DNA from: Candidatus Woesearchaeota archaeon
Lineage (GTDB): Archaea > Nanobdellota > Nanobdellia > Woesearchaeales > JACPIF01
Assembly (NCBI GenBank): GCA_016188215.1
Contig: JACPIF010000010.1
Coordinates: forward strand, 1 to 43,173
Length of the DNA: 43,173 nt
Reading direction: 5' to 3'
A program made the translations under genes and the position numbers. Under the pieces are notes generated by a model. That model was not told the origin of the DNA and ran no database searches. It was given only the letters and a program-made list of their open reading frames with translations. Positions 33,535-42,285 of this stretch are shown piece by piece. The first letter of the stretch is position 1. The number at the start of each line of letters is the position of its first letter.

Positions 33535-35934
33535 TCATTTCTCAAACAATTTCCTGACGCCTATCTCCATGATGAACAGGAAAAGGGCCGCAAACAGTAA
33601 TGGCCAGCGGAAATACTGCACCTCATTCTTCTCCCTTCGCGAGGCTTCCCTTACAAAATTTGCTATCTTATCCTCCTCATTTGGCTTGAATATCCTGCCG
33701 CCAGTCACTGCCGTCAGGAACGCAAGTTCAGGATTCATGCCCATCTTGCTGTACTCTTTGTCATCATTGACAGCCATGGTTGCCCCGAAAAAGCTCATGA
33801 AGCCAGTTGTATTGGTCCTGAATGTAGCCCTATAGATGTTCTCGCCGATCTTGTAGAACGGCAGCTCTTCAGATACAAAGGGCTTCTTTGATATGACAAT
33901 GACCTCTGCTTCTTTATTGATATTGGAATCCTTTACCTTGACCTCAAAGTCCTTGTTCCTGTTTGGGTCGCCGACTGCCCAATTGACAGTCCTGGTGAGC
34001 AGCTGGTAATTCTCACTGTTCGTCAGGTCACCAGCCCATTTCTGGCCGTCATCAGTGGATATGGTGGCAACCCTGCCTAATCCATATCGCCAGACTGTAA
34101 GGATAGGATAGCCATGCTCAGTTGAGACCAGCATGCGCGCATTCGGCTTTGGATAAACCTCATTGCTGCCTGAGACTGCTGCCTTGATACTTATTGGCTT
34201 TGTGATGAAATGCTCCTTGTCTGTTATCATCAGCTGCACGATGTCACCGGGCGGCTTTTCCGGCCTGTTAAAGACAAGGTTAAGTGTCTGGAACGTGTCT
34301 GGTGTCATAGGCTGCCCGTTGCCTGCAAGAGCCAGCTTCCTCATGAACGGCAGGCCTGCAGGGCTCTTGCCAACTGCAATTGTATGGATGAAAATGCCTT
34401 TCTTGCCCATGGATTCAGCCAGTTTCAATGAGTTTTCCTCCTGCACGCTTCCTCCCGAGCCTTCACCGTCTGAAATGAAAATAACATGGCGAACTCCGCT
34501 TATATTGCCAAGAACCTGGTCTGCACCCCACAGGCCTACATACATGTAGGAATTTCCGCCGCCGCTCAAGCCCCTAAGCTGGAAAGGCAGTTCCGGCTTA
34601 TCGCGCAATGGTGTCAGCGGGGAAACAAGGTACGGCTTGCCACCCGGCGCGCCAAACGCAACTACTGCAACATTGTCGTCCTGCCGCAGGCTTTTGAGGA
34701 CTTCTATGGCAAACTGCTTCTGGGCATCCCCCCTGCTGATGCCGCTCGTCACGTTGAACATTGAGCTTCCGGAGACATCCACCACTACAACAATGTGTAT
34801 GTTACTGGTGGCTTTCTGTGTTTCAGGCTTGCCGACCTGCACTGGAAGCAGGGTCTCAAAGACAGAATTCTTGTAATTGCCTTTGTCAAATGCCGATTCC
34901 CCGCCTATCACGATAAGCCCGTTGCCGTCGGCTATATAATCAGTGAACTGCTCAGAATAGCTGTTGAGCGAGCTGGCCGGATAGTTATCAACCACAACTG
35001 TATGGAAATTTCCCAGCTCATTCGGGATTGTTGTGGAGCGCTCAACATCATAGATGCCGCTTAAGGTTGATTCAATTGGAGAACTGGCAGTTGAGACAAA
35101 AAGCAGCTTTGGCTTTGGCAATACCCTATGCGTCTTGTAATATGCATTGTTCTCCTTGAAATTATCAGCGGCTGTGAGCTTTGCCTCAATACGGTGATAG
35201 CCTTCAGGCAGCTTCTTCCTGAGTGTATAACTGGCGCTGCCCTTTCCCCTGGTGCTTATCTCTGTTGAGCCGTCAACCGTGACCACAAGATCATAATCCA
35301 GAGGTTCGCCTGCATGCTTTACATCAACATAAAATGTGCTCTCTGTGCCAAGGATTGACTCAGAGGGGCCGGAGATTGTTACAACCAGGTCATTCTTGAT
35401 GGGACTCATGTCAAGCACGCTTACGGTCGTGTTGATGGATGCGGCAAAATACATCATATCAGCAAGAGCCTTGCCTTCATTGCTGTTGCCGTCAGTTATC
35501 AGAAGCAGGTTGTCATTGCCCTGCATATTGTTGAGAAGCGCATCCCCTAAAGCGGAGTCTGTTCCCTGTACTAAATCGCGCTTTATTATTGGGAACCTGT
35601 TATCCAGGCTTGCTTTCAGCTTGTCACCCATCCCTTTCTCAAAGATGTCAAATGAATAGGATTTGTCCTCCAGAATAGTGAGTGATGGATTTCCTGGAAC
35701 AGTAATCCTGTTAAAAGTATATGGGCTTGCAAGCGCAGCGGCAAGCAGCAGGAATATGATAATGCGGGAGACAAGGATGTATATCCTCAACCGCTTCTTT
35801 GATTTCCTATAAGATGCCTGCTCCTCCTTGCTCTTGAATTTAATGAAATCCTGCATTATAAGAATAGCTAGTATGGCAGCTATACCCAGGAATATAATGA
35901 ATACAAAGGGATATTGGAAATAATAGAGGGTCAT
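33535..35934 (-). CDS. Membrane-anchored vWA domain protein (BatB-like)
   Basis: 799 residues. Two membrane helices at the N-terminus (about 8-28 and 51-72) and one at the C-terminus (about 780-797) frame a large extracytoplasmic or cytoplasmic body. The vWA domain near 378-560 has the metal motif DVSGS at 386-390 and later DGEGSGG. A glutamine-amidotransferase-like fold without catalytic residues may lie around 270-370. Its ATG overlaps the upstream stop (ATGA), so it is translationally coupled to the next vWA gene. Confidence 0.85.
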   Translation of the reverse strand: MTLYYFQYPFVFIIFLGIAAILAILIMQDFIKFKSKEEQASYRKSKKRLRIYILVSRIIIFLLLAAALASPYTFNRITVPGNPSLTILEDKSYSFDIFEKGMGDKLKASLDNRFPIIKRDLVQGTDSALGDALLNNMQGNDNLLLITDGNSNEGKALADMMYFAASINTTVSVLDMSPIKNDLVVTISGPSESILGTESTFYVDVKHAGEPLDYDLVVTVDGSTEISTRGKGSASYTLRKKLPEGYHRIEAKLTAADNFKENNAYYKTHRVLPKPKLLFVSTASSPIESTLSGIYDVERSTTIPNELGNFHTVVVDNYPASSLNSYSEQFTDYIADGNGLIVIGGESAFDKGNYKNSVFETLLPVQVGKPETQKATSNIHIVVVVDVSGSSMFNVTSGISRGDAQKQFAIEVLKSLRQDDNVAVVAFGAPGGKPYLVSPLTPLRDKPELPFQLRGLSGGGNSYMYVGLWGADQVLGNISGVRHVIFISDGEGSGGSVQEENSLKLAESMGKKGIFIHTIAVGKSPAGLPFMRKLALAGNGQPMTPDTFQTLNLVFNRPEKPPGDIVQLMITDKEHFITKPISIKAAVSGSNEVYPKPNARMLVSTEHGYPILTVWRYGLGRVATISTDDGQKWAGDLTNSENYQLLTRTVNWAVGDPNRNKDFEVKVKDSNINKEAEVIVISKKPFVSEELPFYKIGENIYRATFRTNTTGFMSFFGATMAVNDDKEYSKMGMNPELAFLTAVTGGRIFKPNEEDKIANFVREASRREKNEVQYFRWPLLFAALFLFIMEIGVRKLFEK

Positions 35935-37715
35935 AGGTCACCCCTGCGCTTTACATATAGCAATTCAAGCAGGAGCAGCAGCATGCCTGCGGCTATGATA
36001 TAATTAGTTATGGTGACATTGGTTGCGGCCTCCCCCTTTTCCAGCACGAACCTGTCATCAGCTTCACCCAGCTTGTCATCAGCCGAGACAGCTGATTCCT
36101 TCTCGTCAAGCAGGTTGAGCGCAACATTTCTATTCTGCACTTCGTAGATGCCCACTTCGCCGTACTTTACAAATTCAATGTCAGTCGTGCGCTTGTTGTA
36201 ATCATTGATGTCTTCGGACTGTGCTAATGATTTCACCAGATTGTTCCAGAATACAGGATATGATACAGATGTGGGGAACTCAGCTGCTGCGTCAATGAAG
36301 CCGTAATAGAATATCTTTCCCTTGTCTTTTGCGGCATAGACCAGCATAGGGTTGCCATCCTGTGCAGCCGCGATTATCTGGGTGCTGTTTGGAGCGCCTG
36401 CCTTCCAGTATTTGCTGACTTTTCCAAGCTCAACATCCTTAGTATATGCATTGACAACTTTCAGCTGGACTCCAGTAGATTCTGATTTAAGCTCTTCCAG
36501 AGTCACTGGCAGCAGGTTCGCAAAGCGCAGCTGGCTCATGTCTTCCTGTGCAACGAGCACAAGCGCATGGCCCTTGCTCACATAACTGGATAAGGTGACA
36601 AAATCCGCAGGGACATACAATGAACGGTCAATGCTGCTCACAACGATAACATCATGGTCAACCTTATCAGGATTGATGATTGGCGGCTCGCGCACTTCAA
36701 GCTCAATCTCGTCAGATGCCCTCAGCGCGCTTTCCACAGGGCTGTTCTCAGCATTGGTTATCAGCAGGACTTTAGTCTTCAGCCTTTTCGGTGAGCTTAT
36801 GAAGACCTTGTCATCAAGGTCAAAATCATCCTTGTTGGTAAGCTCAAGGGTGCTGGTTCCAGGAACAATAGTAAACTCAGCTGTTTCTATGGATTTAGGC
36901 AGGATGGTAAGCTGCTGCTGGATGATTGTCTTCTTGTCCTGTACATGGGATATTGCAACAACTTCCTTCTCATTGTTATAGTTCTTTACAGAAACCTTGG
37001 CAGTGAGCTTATTGAGATCCAGGCTGACCATGCCTACATTTCTTGCGGGCGTGCCAATCTCTACGAATGTCACTTTATTTCCCTGCGAGCTCAGCATGCG
37101 CTTTGCCTGCAAAGGCTGGTCATTCTCGTCAGTGGCGATGAAATCGCTCAGCACATATATATTGGCTTTTTCCTTACCAAGGACAGTCTGCGAGAGCAGC
37201 ATGCCTCCCTTGATATCTGAAGTTGTATCCTTTGCCTTGAGCGCGTTCAAGATAGTCAATGCCTCTGCCTTATTGCCATGGTCAAGCTCAATTGATGGGG
37301 AGCGGGTAGCCAAGATTATGGTGATCCTGCCTTCCATCCTGTTTTTTGCCTCTTCAATCGCCTTGTCAAACCGTGTCGCAGAGGTTCCCGGGAGCTTTGC
37401 CTTCATGCTTGCCGAGCCGTCAATCACTAAAACAGTCTGGCCGCTTGACTCTTCGCGGGGCAGCACCAGATATGGCTCTGCGGCAGCAATGGACATGAGC
37501 AGGATGATGAGCAGCTGAAGGAAGAAGAGCAGGTTTCTAATAAGCTTCTCAAGCCACCCATAGCTTTTCTGGCTTTTCAGCTCTTCCATAAAGAACATGA
37601 GGCTCGGAAAGACTTTTTCTAATGGCCTGGGCCTTCTTAAGTAGAGGATTATGAAGGGGATCAGCGACAGGAACGCATACAGGCCGAGTTGGTTCAAAAT
37701 GCCGTACAATACCAT
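35931..37715 (-). CDS. Membrane-anchored vWA domain protein (BatA-like)
   Basis: 594 residues. The N-terminus (two helices, about 8-27 and 60-78, joined by FLRRPRPLEKVFPSLMFF-type sequence) is characteristic of BatA. The vWA motif is DGSAS at 99-103. A C-terminal helix follows near 570-587, ending KRRGDL. In MoxR systems the pair of membrane vWA proteins recruits the ATPase. Stop overlaps the next ATG by 4 bases. Confidence 0.85.
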   Translation of the reverse strand: MVLYGILNQLGLYAFLSLIPFIILYLRRPRPLEKVFPSLMFFMEELKSQKSYGWLEKLIRNLLFFLQLLIILLMSIAAAEPYLVLPREESSGQTVLVIDGSASMKAKLPGTSATRFDKAIEEAKNRMEGRITIILATRSPSIELDHGNKAEALTILNALKAKDTTSDIKGGMLLSQTVLGKEKANIYVLSDFIATDENDQPLQAKRMLSSQGNKVTFVEIGTPARNVGMVSLDLNKLTAKVSVKNYNNEKEVVAISHVQDKKTIIQQQLTILPKSIETAEFTIVPGTSTLELTNKDDFDLDDKVFISSPKRLKTKVLLITNAENSPVESALRASDEIELEVREPPIINPDKVDHDVIVVSSIDRSLYVPADFVTLSSYVSKGHALVLVAQEDMSQLRFANLLPVTLEELKSESTGVQLKVVNAYTKDVELGKVSKYWKAGAPNSTQIIAAAQDGNPMLVYAAKDKGKIFYYGFIDAAAEFPTSVSYPVFWNNLVKSLAQSEDINDYNKRTTDIEFVKYGEVGIYEVQNRNVALNLLDEKESAVSADDKLGEADDRFVLEKGEAATNVTITNYIIAAGMLLLLLELLYVKRRGDL

Positions 37716-37767
37716 GGTATCATCTCATATTCCTTATTTCATAGTTTTCTTTCACAACACACTAACA

Positions 37768-37986
37768 TTACTTCTTGCGCTTCATAATAAGGCTCATCAA
37801 GTCCTTTGGATTGACTATCTCCTTTACCACGACAAGCGTGTCATTTATCTTATACCAGTATAGCTCAGACTCAGGCGGAAGCTCAAGCTCCTTCCTGCCT
37901 TCAAGCGGCACAGTGGCCTGGCCCTGCTTTGTCAGCCGCGCCTTACCGATGAATTTTGGCTCACCGCTGTTGTCCTTTTCTGCCAT
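37768..37986 (-). CDS. AbrB/SpoVT domain DNA-binding protein, 72 aa
   Basis: The swapped-hairpin motif GKARLTKQGQATVPLEGRKELELPP followed by ELYWYKINDTLVVV is a stand-alone AbrB domain. It is the first gene of the leftward vWA operon and may regulate it. An inverted repeat just upstream (38054-38083) is a possible operator. AAAATATAAG precedes the ATG at close range. Confidence 0.85.
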   Translation of the reverse strand: MAEKDNSGEPKFIGKARLTKQGQATVPLEGRKELELPPESELYWYKINDTLVVVKEIVNPKDLMSLIMKRKK

Positions 37987-38053
37987 CTTAATTGGTGTTC
38001 TTATATTTTACTTGGTTTTTATTATTATCTTTAATAATTTTAATAAAAGTATC

Positions 38054-38083
38054 ACTAATATTATAAATATCTTTAGTATTAGT
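38054..38083. promoter_or_regulatory. Inverted repeat between divergent genes
   Basis: ACTAATA (38054-38060) and TATTAGT (38077-38083) form a perfect 7-bp inverted repeat with a 16-base AT spacer. AGTAT (38049 area) and ATACT extend the symmetry imperfectly. It lies between the AbrB gene and thrS, in a position to act on either promoter. Confidence 0.4.
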
Positions 38084-38206
38084 TATAATACTCCATCCTA
38101 TATAAATATTTCGGTAGAAAAGTGGAAAGGTGAAGAACTGAGCTGTGCGCGAACCAAAAAGAACGGAAAGCTTCCAGAACAAAATATATATACCAAGCCA
38201 TAACCC

Positions 38207-40162
38207 ATGATTCCCATGTCAAACCCCCATAAACAGCATGCATCCGCGGCTGAAGCCAAAATCACTATTGAATTCCCGGACAGCACAAAAAAGGGATATC
38301 CAAGCGGGGTATCTGTGCAGTACATTATTGATAATGACCTGAAGCGGTTTAAATCAGATGCCCTAGTTGCCAAACTTGATGACAAGCTGGTGGATGTCTT
38401 TGTGCCGCTCAGGAAGGGGGGCAAGCTTAAGATCCTTACATTTAATGATAAGGAAGGAAAGGCAGTATTCTGGCACAGCAGCTCGCATCTGCTGGCACAG
38501 GCTGTAGTTGAGCTGTTTCCCGGGGCCAAGCTTACTATTGGGCCTGCTGTGGAGGATGGTTTCTACTATGATATAGACCATGAGCCGTTCACGCAGGAAG
38601 ACATGGAGAAGATAGAGAAGCGGATGCGGGAGATTGCTGCAAAGGATTACATGGTTGAGCGCCTTGAGCTTTCCAAAAAAGAGGCGATGAGGCTCTTTGG
38701 AACAAATGAGTACAAGCTTGAGCTGATTGACGAGATGCAGGATGGCGAGATATCTGCCTATCAGCAGGGTAATTTCATTGACCTGTGCAGGGGTCCGCAT
38801 ATAGCCTCTACTGGACTGATCAAAGCTGTAAAGCTGACAAAGATAGCAGGGGCTTACTGGAGAGGCAATGTAAAAAACAAGCAGCTGCAGCGCATCTATG
38901 GCATCTCATTTCCAGGCCAGAAGATGATGGATGAGCATCTCAAGATGCTCGCAGAAGCTGAGCGCAGGGACCATAGGAAGCTTGGCAAGGAACTGGAATG
39001 GTTCACCTTTATGGAGGAATCTCCAGGAGCGCCTTTCTTTTTCCCGAAAGGAACCGTGATTTATAACCAATTGCTTGCATTTATCCGTGAGGAGTACAAG
39101 AAACGAGGCTACCAGGAAGTCATAACTCCTTTAATGTACGATAAATCTATATGGATCACATCTGGCCACTGGGAGCATTATAGAGAAAATATGTTTACCT
39201 TAAAGGTAGAGGGGAAGGATTTTGGATTGAAATCCATGAACTGCCCATCCCATTTACTAATTTATAAATCTAAATCAAGAAGTTACAAGGACCTTCCTCT
39301 CAGGATAGCTGATTTTGCAGTTCTCCACAGGAACGAGCTTTCCGGCGTTTTAGGGGGACTGACCAGGGTTAGGAAGTTTATTCAGGATGATGCTCATATA
39401 TTTTTGGCTGCGGAGATGATTGATGACGAGATGAATAAGGTCTTTGATTTCCTTAATTTCATCTATAAGGATACTTTTAATTTTGAATTATCAGTGGAAC
39501 TCAGCACAAGGCCAGAAAACTTTATGGGCAAGATAGATACGTGGAATGCTGCAGAAGATACTCTGAAGAAAGCTCTTGAAAATAAGGCAATTAAGTTTAA
39601 CATTAATCCTGGCGAAGGCGCATTTTATGGCCCTAAAATTGATATTCATGTCAAAGACGCGCTAGGCAGGAACTGGCAGCTTGGGACGATCCAGCTTGAT
39701 TTCCAGCAGCCTGAGCGCTTTGATGCAACATATATTGGTCAAGACGGCCAGAAGCATAGGGTTGTGATGATCCACAGGGCTTTGTTGGGCAGCCTGGAGC
39801 GGTTCATTGGCATCCTTGTTGAGCACTACGCGGGAAAATTGCCCTTGTGGCTAAACCCAGTGCAGGTAAAGATACTTACAGTTGCAGACAGGTTCAATGA
39901 GTTTGCACAGAAAGTAAAGGAGCAGTATGAGGCTGCAGGCATCAGGGCAGAGCTTGACGATAAATCAGAATCAATCAGCTATAAAGTCCGGCAGGCTGAG
40001 CTTGAGAAAGTGAATTATGTATTGGTAATCGGGGAAAAGGAAGTAAACAGCAATACTGTTACTGTCAGGTGGCGGGATTCTGCCAATCCGCGGGAAACAA
40101 GCGTAATGAGCCCGGATGAGTTTATGGGGAAAGCGCTGGATGAGATTAAGGCCAGGAAATAA
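38207..40162 (+). CDS. thrS: Threonyl-tRNA synthetase, bacterial type
   Basis: 651 residues in the bacterial order: N-terminal TGS domain (about 10-80), the editing domain with HSSSHLLAQAV (about 94-104), then a class II catalytic core. The core has MYDKSIWITSGHWEHY, MNCPSH (zinc Cys), RIADFAVLHRNELSG and VRKFIQDDAHIF. The C-terminal anticodon domain is intact (VKILTVADRFNEFA). Many archaea use a form with a D-aminoacyl-tRNA deacylase-like editing domain instead, so this gene is of bacterial type. AAAATATATATACC lies about 25-30 bases before the ATG; a second ATG three codons on is possible. Confidence 0.95.
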   Translation: MIPMSNPHKQHASAAEAKITIEFPDSTKKGYPSGVSVQYIIDNDLKRFKSDALVAKLDDKLVDVFVPLRKGGKLKILTFNDKEGKAVFWHSSSHLLAQAVVELFPGAKLTIGPAVEDGFYYDIDHEPFTQEDMEKIEKRMREIAAKDYMVERLELSKKEAMRLFGTNEYKLELIDEMQDGEISAYQQGNFIDLCRGPHIASTGLIKAVKLTKIAGAYWRGNVKNKQLQRIYGISFPGQKMMDEHLKMLAEAERRDHRKLGKELEWFTFMEESPGAPFFFPKGTVIYNQLLAFIREEYKKRGYQEVITPLMYDKSIWITSGHWEHYRENMFTLKVEGKDFGLKSMNCPSHLLIYKSKSRSYKDLPLRIADFAVLHRNELSGVLGGLTRVRKFIQDDAHIFLAAEMIDDEMNKVFDFLNFIYKDTFNFELSVELSTRPENFMGKIDTWNAAEDTLKKALENKAIKFNINPGEGAFYGPKIDIHVKDALGRNWQLGTIQLDFQQPERFDATYIGQDGQKHRVVMIHRALLGSLERFIGILVEHYAGKLPLWLNPVQVKILTVADRFNEFAQKVKEQYEAAGIRAELDDKSESISYKVRQAELEKVNYVLVIGEKEVNSNTVTVRWRDSANPRETSVMSPDEFMGKALDEIKARK

Positions 40163-40474
40163 TTAATGTGAGTGCCCATCTTCCGGATAATAAGTAGCGA
40201 ATGATACAGCATCAGAATAGACCAGCTCCAGTCTCTTGAGGTCCATCTCAACCTTTGGCTTCATCTCTAAAGGGACTAATGCAAGGGCTTTCTCGCTCTT
40301 CCGCAGGCCAATGCCGTCTGCCACCGCTATCAATGTATCCCCCGCCATTATCTTGATGTACTGCGGCTCCTCATGCTCCTTGTTCTCTTTATCTATAAAG
40401 CTGTACACTAATGTAACAGCGTGAAATGTCAATCGGTTCAGTTTGTCCAGCTGCTGCTCTTTTAATGGATCCAT
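40163..40474 (-). CDS. Hypothetical protein, 103 aa
   Basis: A soluble protein with alternating strands (HAVTLVYSFID, YIKIMAGDTLIAVADG) and a His-ending C-terminus (YYPEDGHSH). Unrecognised. Its start overlaps the stop of the upstream 40474-40746 gene by one base (TAATG), which indicates translational coupling. It abuts the end of thrS, with no space between convergent stops. Confidence 0.6.
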   Translation of the reverse strand: MDPLKEQQLDKLNRLTFHAVTLVYSFIDKENKEHEEPQYIKIMAGDTLIAVADGIGLRKSEKALALVPLEMKPKVEMDLKRLELVYSDAVSFATYYPEDGHSH

Positions 40475-40746
40475 TAATTACCTTCAATTTCGCCTATGTC
40501 TTTTAATTTAGCAGTGTTTAAACTGCAGTGTAACTCTCCAGTAGACTGCTTGTTTATCAGAATCTGCCTATCAAATAAGTCCTTAATTGCAGCTTCGACT
40601 AGTTTTGACCCTCGCAAATGTTTTGGCACACAATTCCGTAAGTGAATAGTTTCTGTGTGGGCGCCGCCAAATTTCTTTTTATTCTTAAGCATTCTTATCA
40701 TCTTCTTCTGTATAGCAATGTGTTCCTCTTTATCAAACTGGGCCAT
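40474..40746 (-). CDS. Hypothetical basic protein, 90 aa
   Basis: A Lys-rich first half (KKMIRMLKNKKKFGGAHTETIHLRNCV) and a C-terminal part with KLVEAAIKDLFDRQILINK, possibly a winged-helix-like wing. Start MAQFDKEEH is chosen because TTTAAATATT lies 31 bases upstream and AAAAGG stands just before the ATG. Function unknown; the coupled downstream gene probably works with it. It is divergent from the wHTH gene, with an operator-like inverted repeat between them. Confidence 0.6.
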   Translation of the reverse strand: MAQFDKEEHIAIQKKMIRMLKNKKKFGGAHTETIHLRNCVPKHLRGSKLVEAAIKDLFDRQILINKQSTGELHCSLNTAKLKDIGEIEGN

Positions 40747-40800
40747 CCTTTTATGAAAAAAATAGCTCAATATTTAAACCTTCTGAGATATATAACATCT

Positions 40801-40820
40801 TTGTAATATTAGTGTTACAA
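40801..40820. promoter_or_regulatory. Operator-like inverted repeat
   Basis: TTGTAA and TTACAA, perfect 6-bp arms with an 8-base spacer, lie between divergent genes. The repeat sits just before the TTTATATA box A (near 40830) of the wHTH gene and upstream of the other gene's box A. It suits binding by a dimeric winged-helix repressor, most simply the adjacent regulator. Confidence 0.55.
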
Positions 40821-40860
40821 AATAGAAACATTTATATAGGTTATTGCATCACTTAATGCT

Positions 40861-41190
40861 ATGAAATTCCAGGATGAGCCAACGATATTCAGGGAACTAT
40901 TCGGTGACACACCTAATGTGAGAGTTCTTGAATATTTATTAGAGGGCAGAGAGCTTGATCATTCCATCGGGGACATTGCAGAGGGGGCTGGTATCAACAG
41001 GGTGACATTATTCAGATTATGGCCTAAAATTGAGAAGTCAAAATTGGTGATGCATACAAGAAAAATCGGGAATGCCAAGCTGTTTATGTTGAACATGAAA
41101 AACCCTTATGCCAGGAATCTGGCTGAGATGTTTGATAAATTATTGCAAGAATCATTTGCAAAGTCAAAACTGGAAAAGATAAGGCATTAA
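40861..41190 (+). CDS. Winged helix-turn-helix transcriptional regulator
   Basis: 109 residues. The helix-turn-helix is SIGDIAEGAGINRVTLFRLWPKIEKSKLV, followed by a wing with TRKIGNAKLFMLN. This is the archaeal single-domain wHTH type that binds DNA as a dimer. TTTATATAGG is 31 bases before the ATG (leaderless). A palindrome upstream suggests autoregulation. It overlaps the end of the convergent MBL gene by 4 bases. Confidence 0.82.
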   Translation: MKFQDEPTIFRELFGDTPNVRVLEYLLEGRELDHSIGDIAEGAGINRVTLFRLWPKIEKSKLVMHTRKIGNAKLFMLNMKNPYARNLAEMFDKLLQESFAKSKLEKIRH

Positions 41191-41831
41191 AACTCAGCAC
41201 TCTCTCCTTTTGCGAGAACTTTCACTTTCGTCTTTGTCTGCTCTTCAACCAGCCTCTTGAACTCATAAGCATCCGCTTCACTGCCTACAATCTCGCCAAA
41301 ATGCATAGGGATAGCGTGCTTTGGCTTCATCATCCTGACAGCTTCCACTGCCTCTTCAGCAGTCATTACATAAATGCCGCTTACTGGAACAAGTGCGATG
41401 TCAACAGGATGATCTTTTAGTTCTGGTACAGCATCAGAATCTCCTGCATGGTAGAGCTTCCTGCCTTCTGCCTCAATCACAAAACCCAGCCCCTCACCTT
41501 TCGGATGGAATGGCTTTCCCGGCTCCCTGAACTTATTTAGGTTATATGCATAAACTCCGGTAATCTTAATGCCGTCAAGCTCCTGTGTTTCTCCAGGCTT
41601 TAACGAGAAGCATTTCAATGCTTTGGCGCCCTCTTCAGAGGTAATTATCTTAGTTTCCTGCTTGAGCACCTTCTTTATATCGTCCTTACTCATGTGGTCA
41701 AAATGCCCGTGAGAGACAGTTATAATATCAGCTTTCTGCTCCTGCACATCTATCTTGAAAGGGTCCGTGTAGATTATCTTTCCTGCTGCCTCAATCCTGA
41801 AGCAGTCATGGCTGAGCCAGGTTATTTTCAT
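41187..41831 (-). CDS. Metallo-beta-lactamase fold hydrolase (UPF0173)
   Basis: 214 residues. Metal ligands: SHGHFDH (HxHxDH), HAGDSD and MHFG. The first residues MKITWLSHDCFRIEAAGKIIYTDP are the UPF0173 start. The family holds metal-dependent hydrolases of unknown substrate. The mRNA leader is short; no clear ribosome-binding site is seen. Confidence 0.9.
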   Translation of the reverse strand: MKITWLSHDCFRIEAAGKIIYTDPFKIDVQEQKADIITVSHGHFDHMSKDDIKKVLKQETKIITSEEGAKALKCFSLKPGETQELDGIKITGVYAYNLNKFREPGKPFHPKGEGLGFVIEAEGRKLYHAGDSDAVPELKDHPVDIALVPVSGIYVMTAEEAVEAVRMMKPKHAIPMHFGEIVGSEADAYEFKRLVEEQTKTKVKVLAKGESAEF

Positions 41832-41872
41832 GGAGATATGAAAGAATACTGTATTTAAAAATGTTATTGATA

Positions 41873-42208
41873 TTATGCAGCGCGCGGGTATTGCTGTTGT
41901 GCATCCTCGCTCTCATACTGTGATGGTGTAGAATCTGCTATCCGTTCCAGGAGAGGTTTACCTGCAGATATCTTTGCATTTCCGCTGTAATTAGAGCTGA
42001 CAGAGTGCAGTATTATATCAACTGAATCAGAACCAGCTCTCCTGTTCTCCCAGCGCCTTACACCGTCTTCCATGACAAGGCGGCCGTGCGGCCTGTTGAG
42101 AAGGACTAGTTTTGCGGATGCTGATGGCCTGACCTGGATTGGTGCAGAATATACTGTGGGTACTATTGTAAGGTATGCAGTACCCTTGTAAAGATTCTTG
42201 CGTTCCAC
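41873..42208 (-). CDS. Hypothetical protein, 111 aa
   Basis: I do not recognise this protein. It begins VERKNLYKG and is probably beta-rich (YLTIVPTVYSAPIQVRP, KLVLLNRPHGRLVM). It ends in a Gln-rich acidic tail. The GTG start is favoured by a GAGGTGAT ribosome-binding site 3 bases upstream; a longer ATG frame from 42277 would add 23 residues with no such site. Confidence 0.55.
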   Translation of the reverse strand: MERKNLYKGTAYLTIVPTVYSAPIQVRPSASAKLVLLNRPHGRLVMEDGVRRWENRRAGSDSVDIILHSVSSNYSGNAKISAGKPLLERIADSTPSQYESEDAQQQYPRAA

Positions 42209-42285
42209 ACCATCACCTCTGGGGATTAAGCCGAAGAACTGGTTTATTAACCTTATGGAGCAAGAAAATATAGACAAAAATAAGA

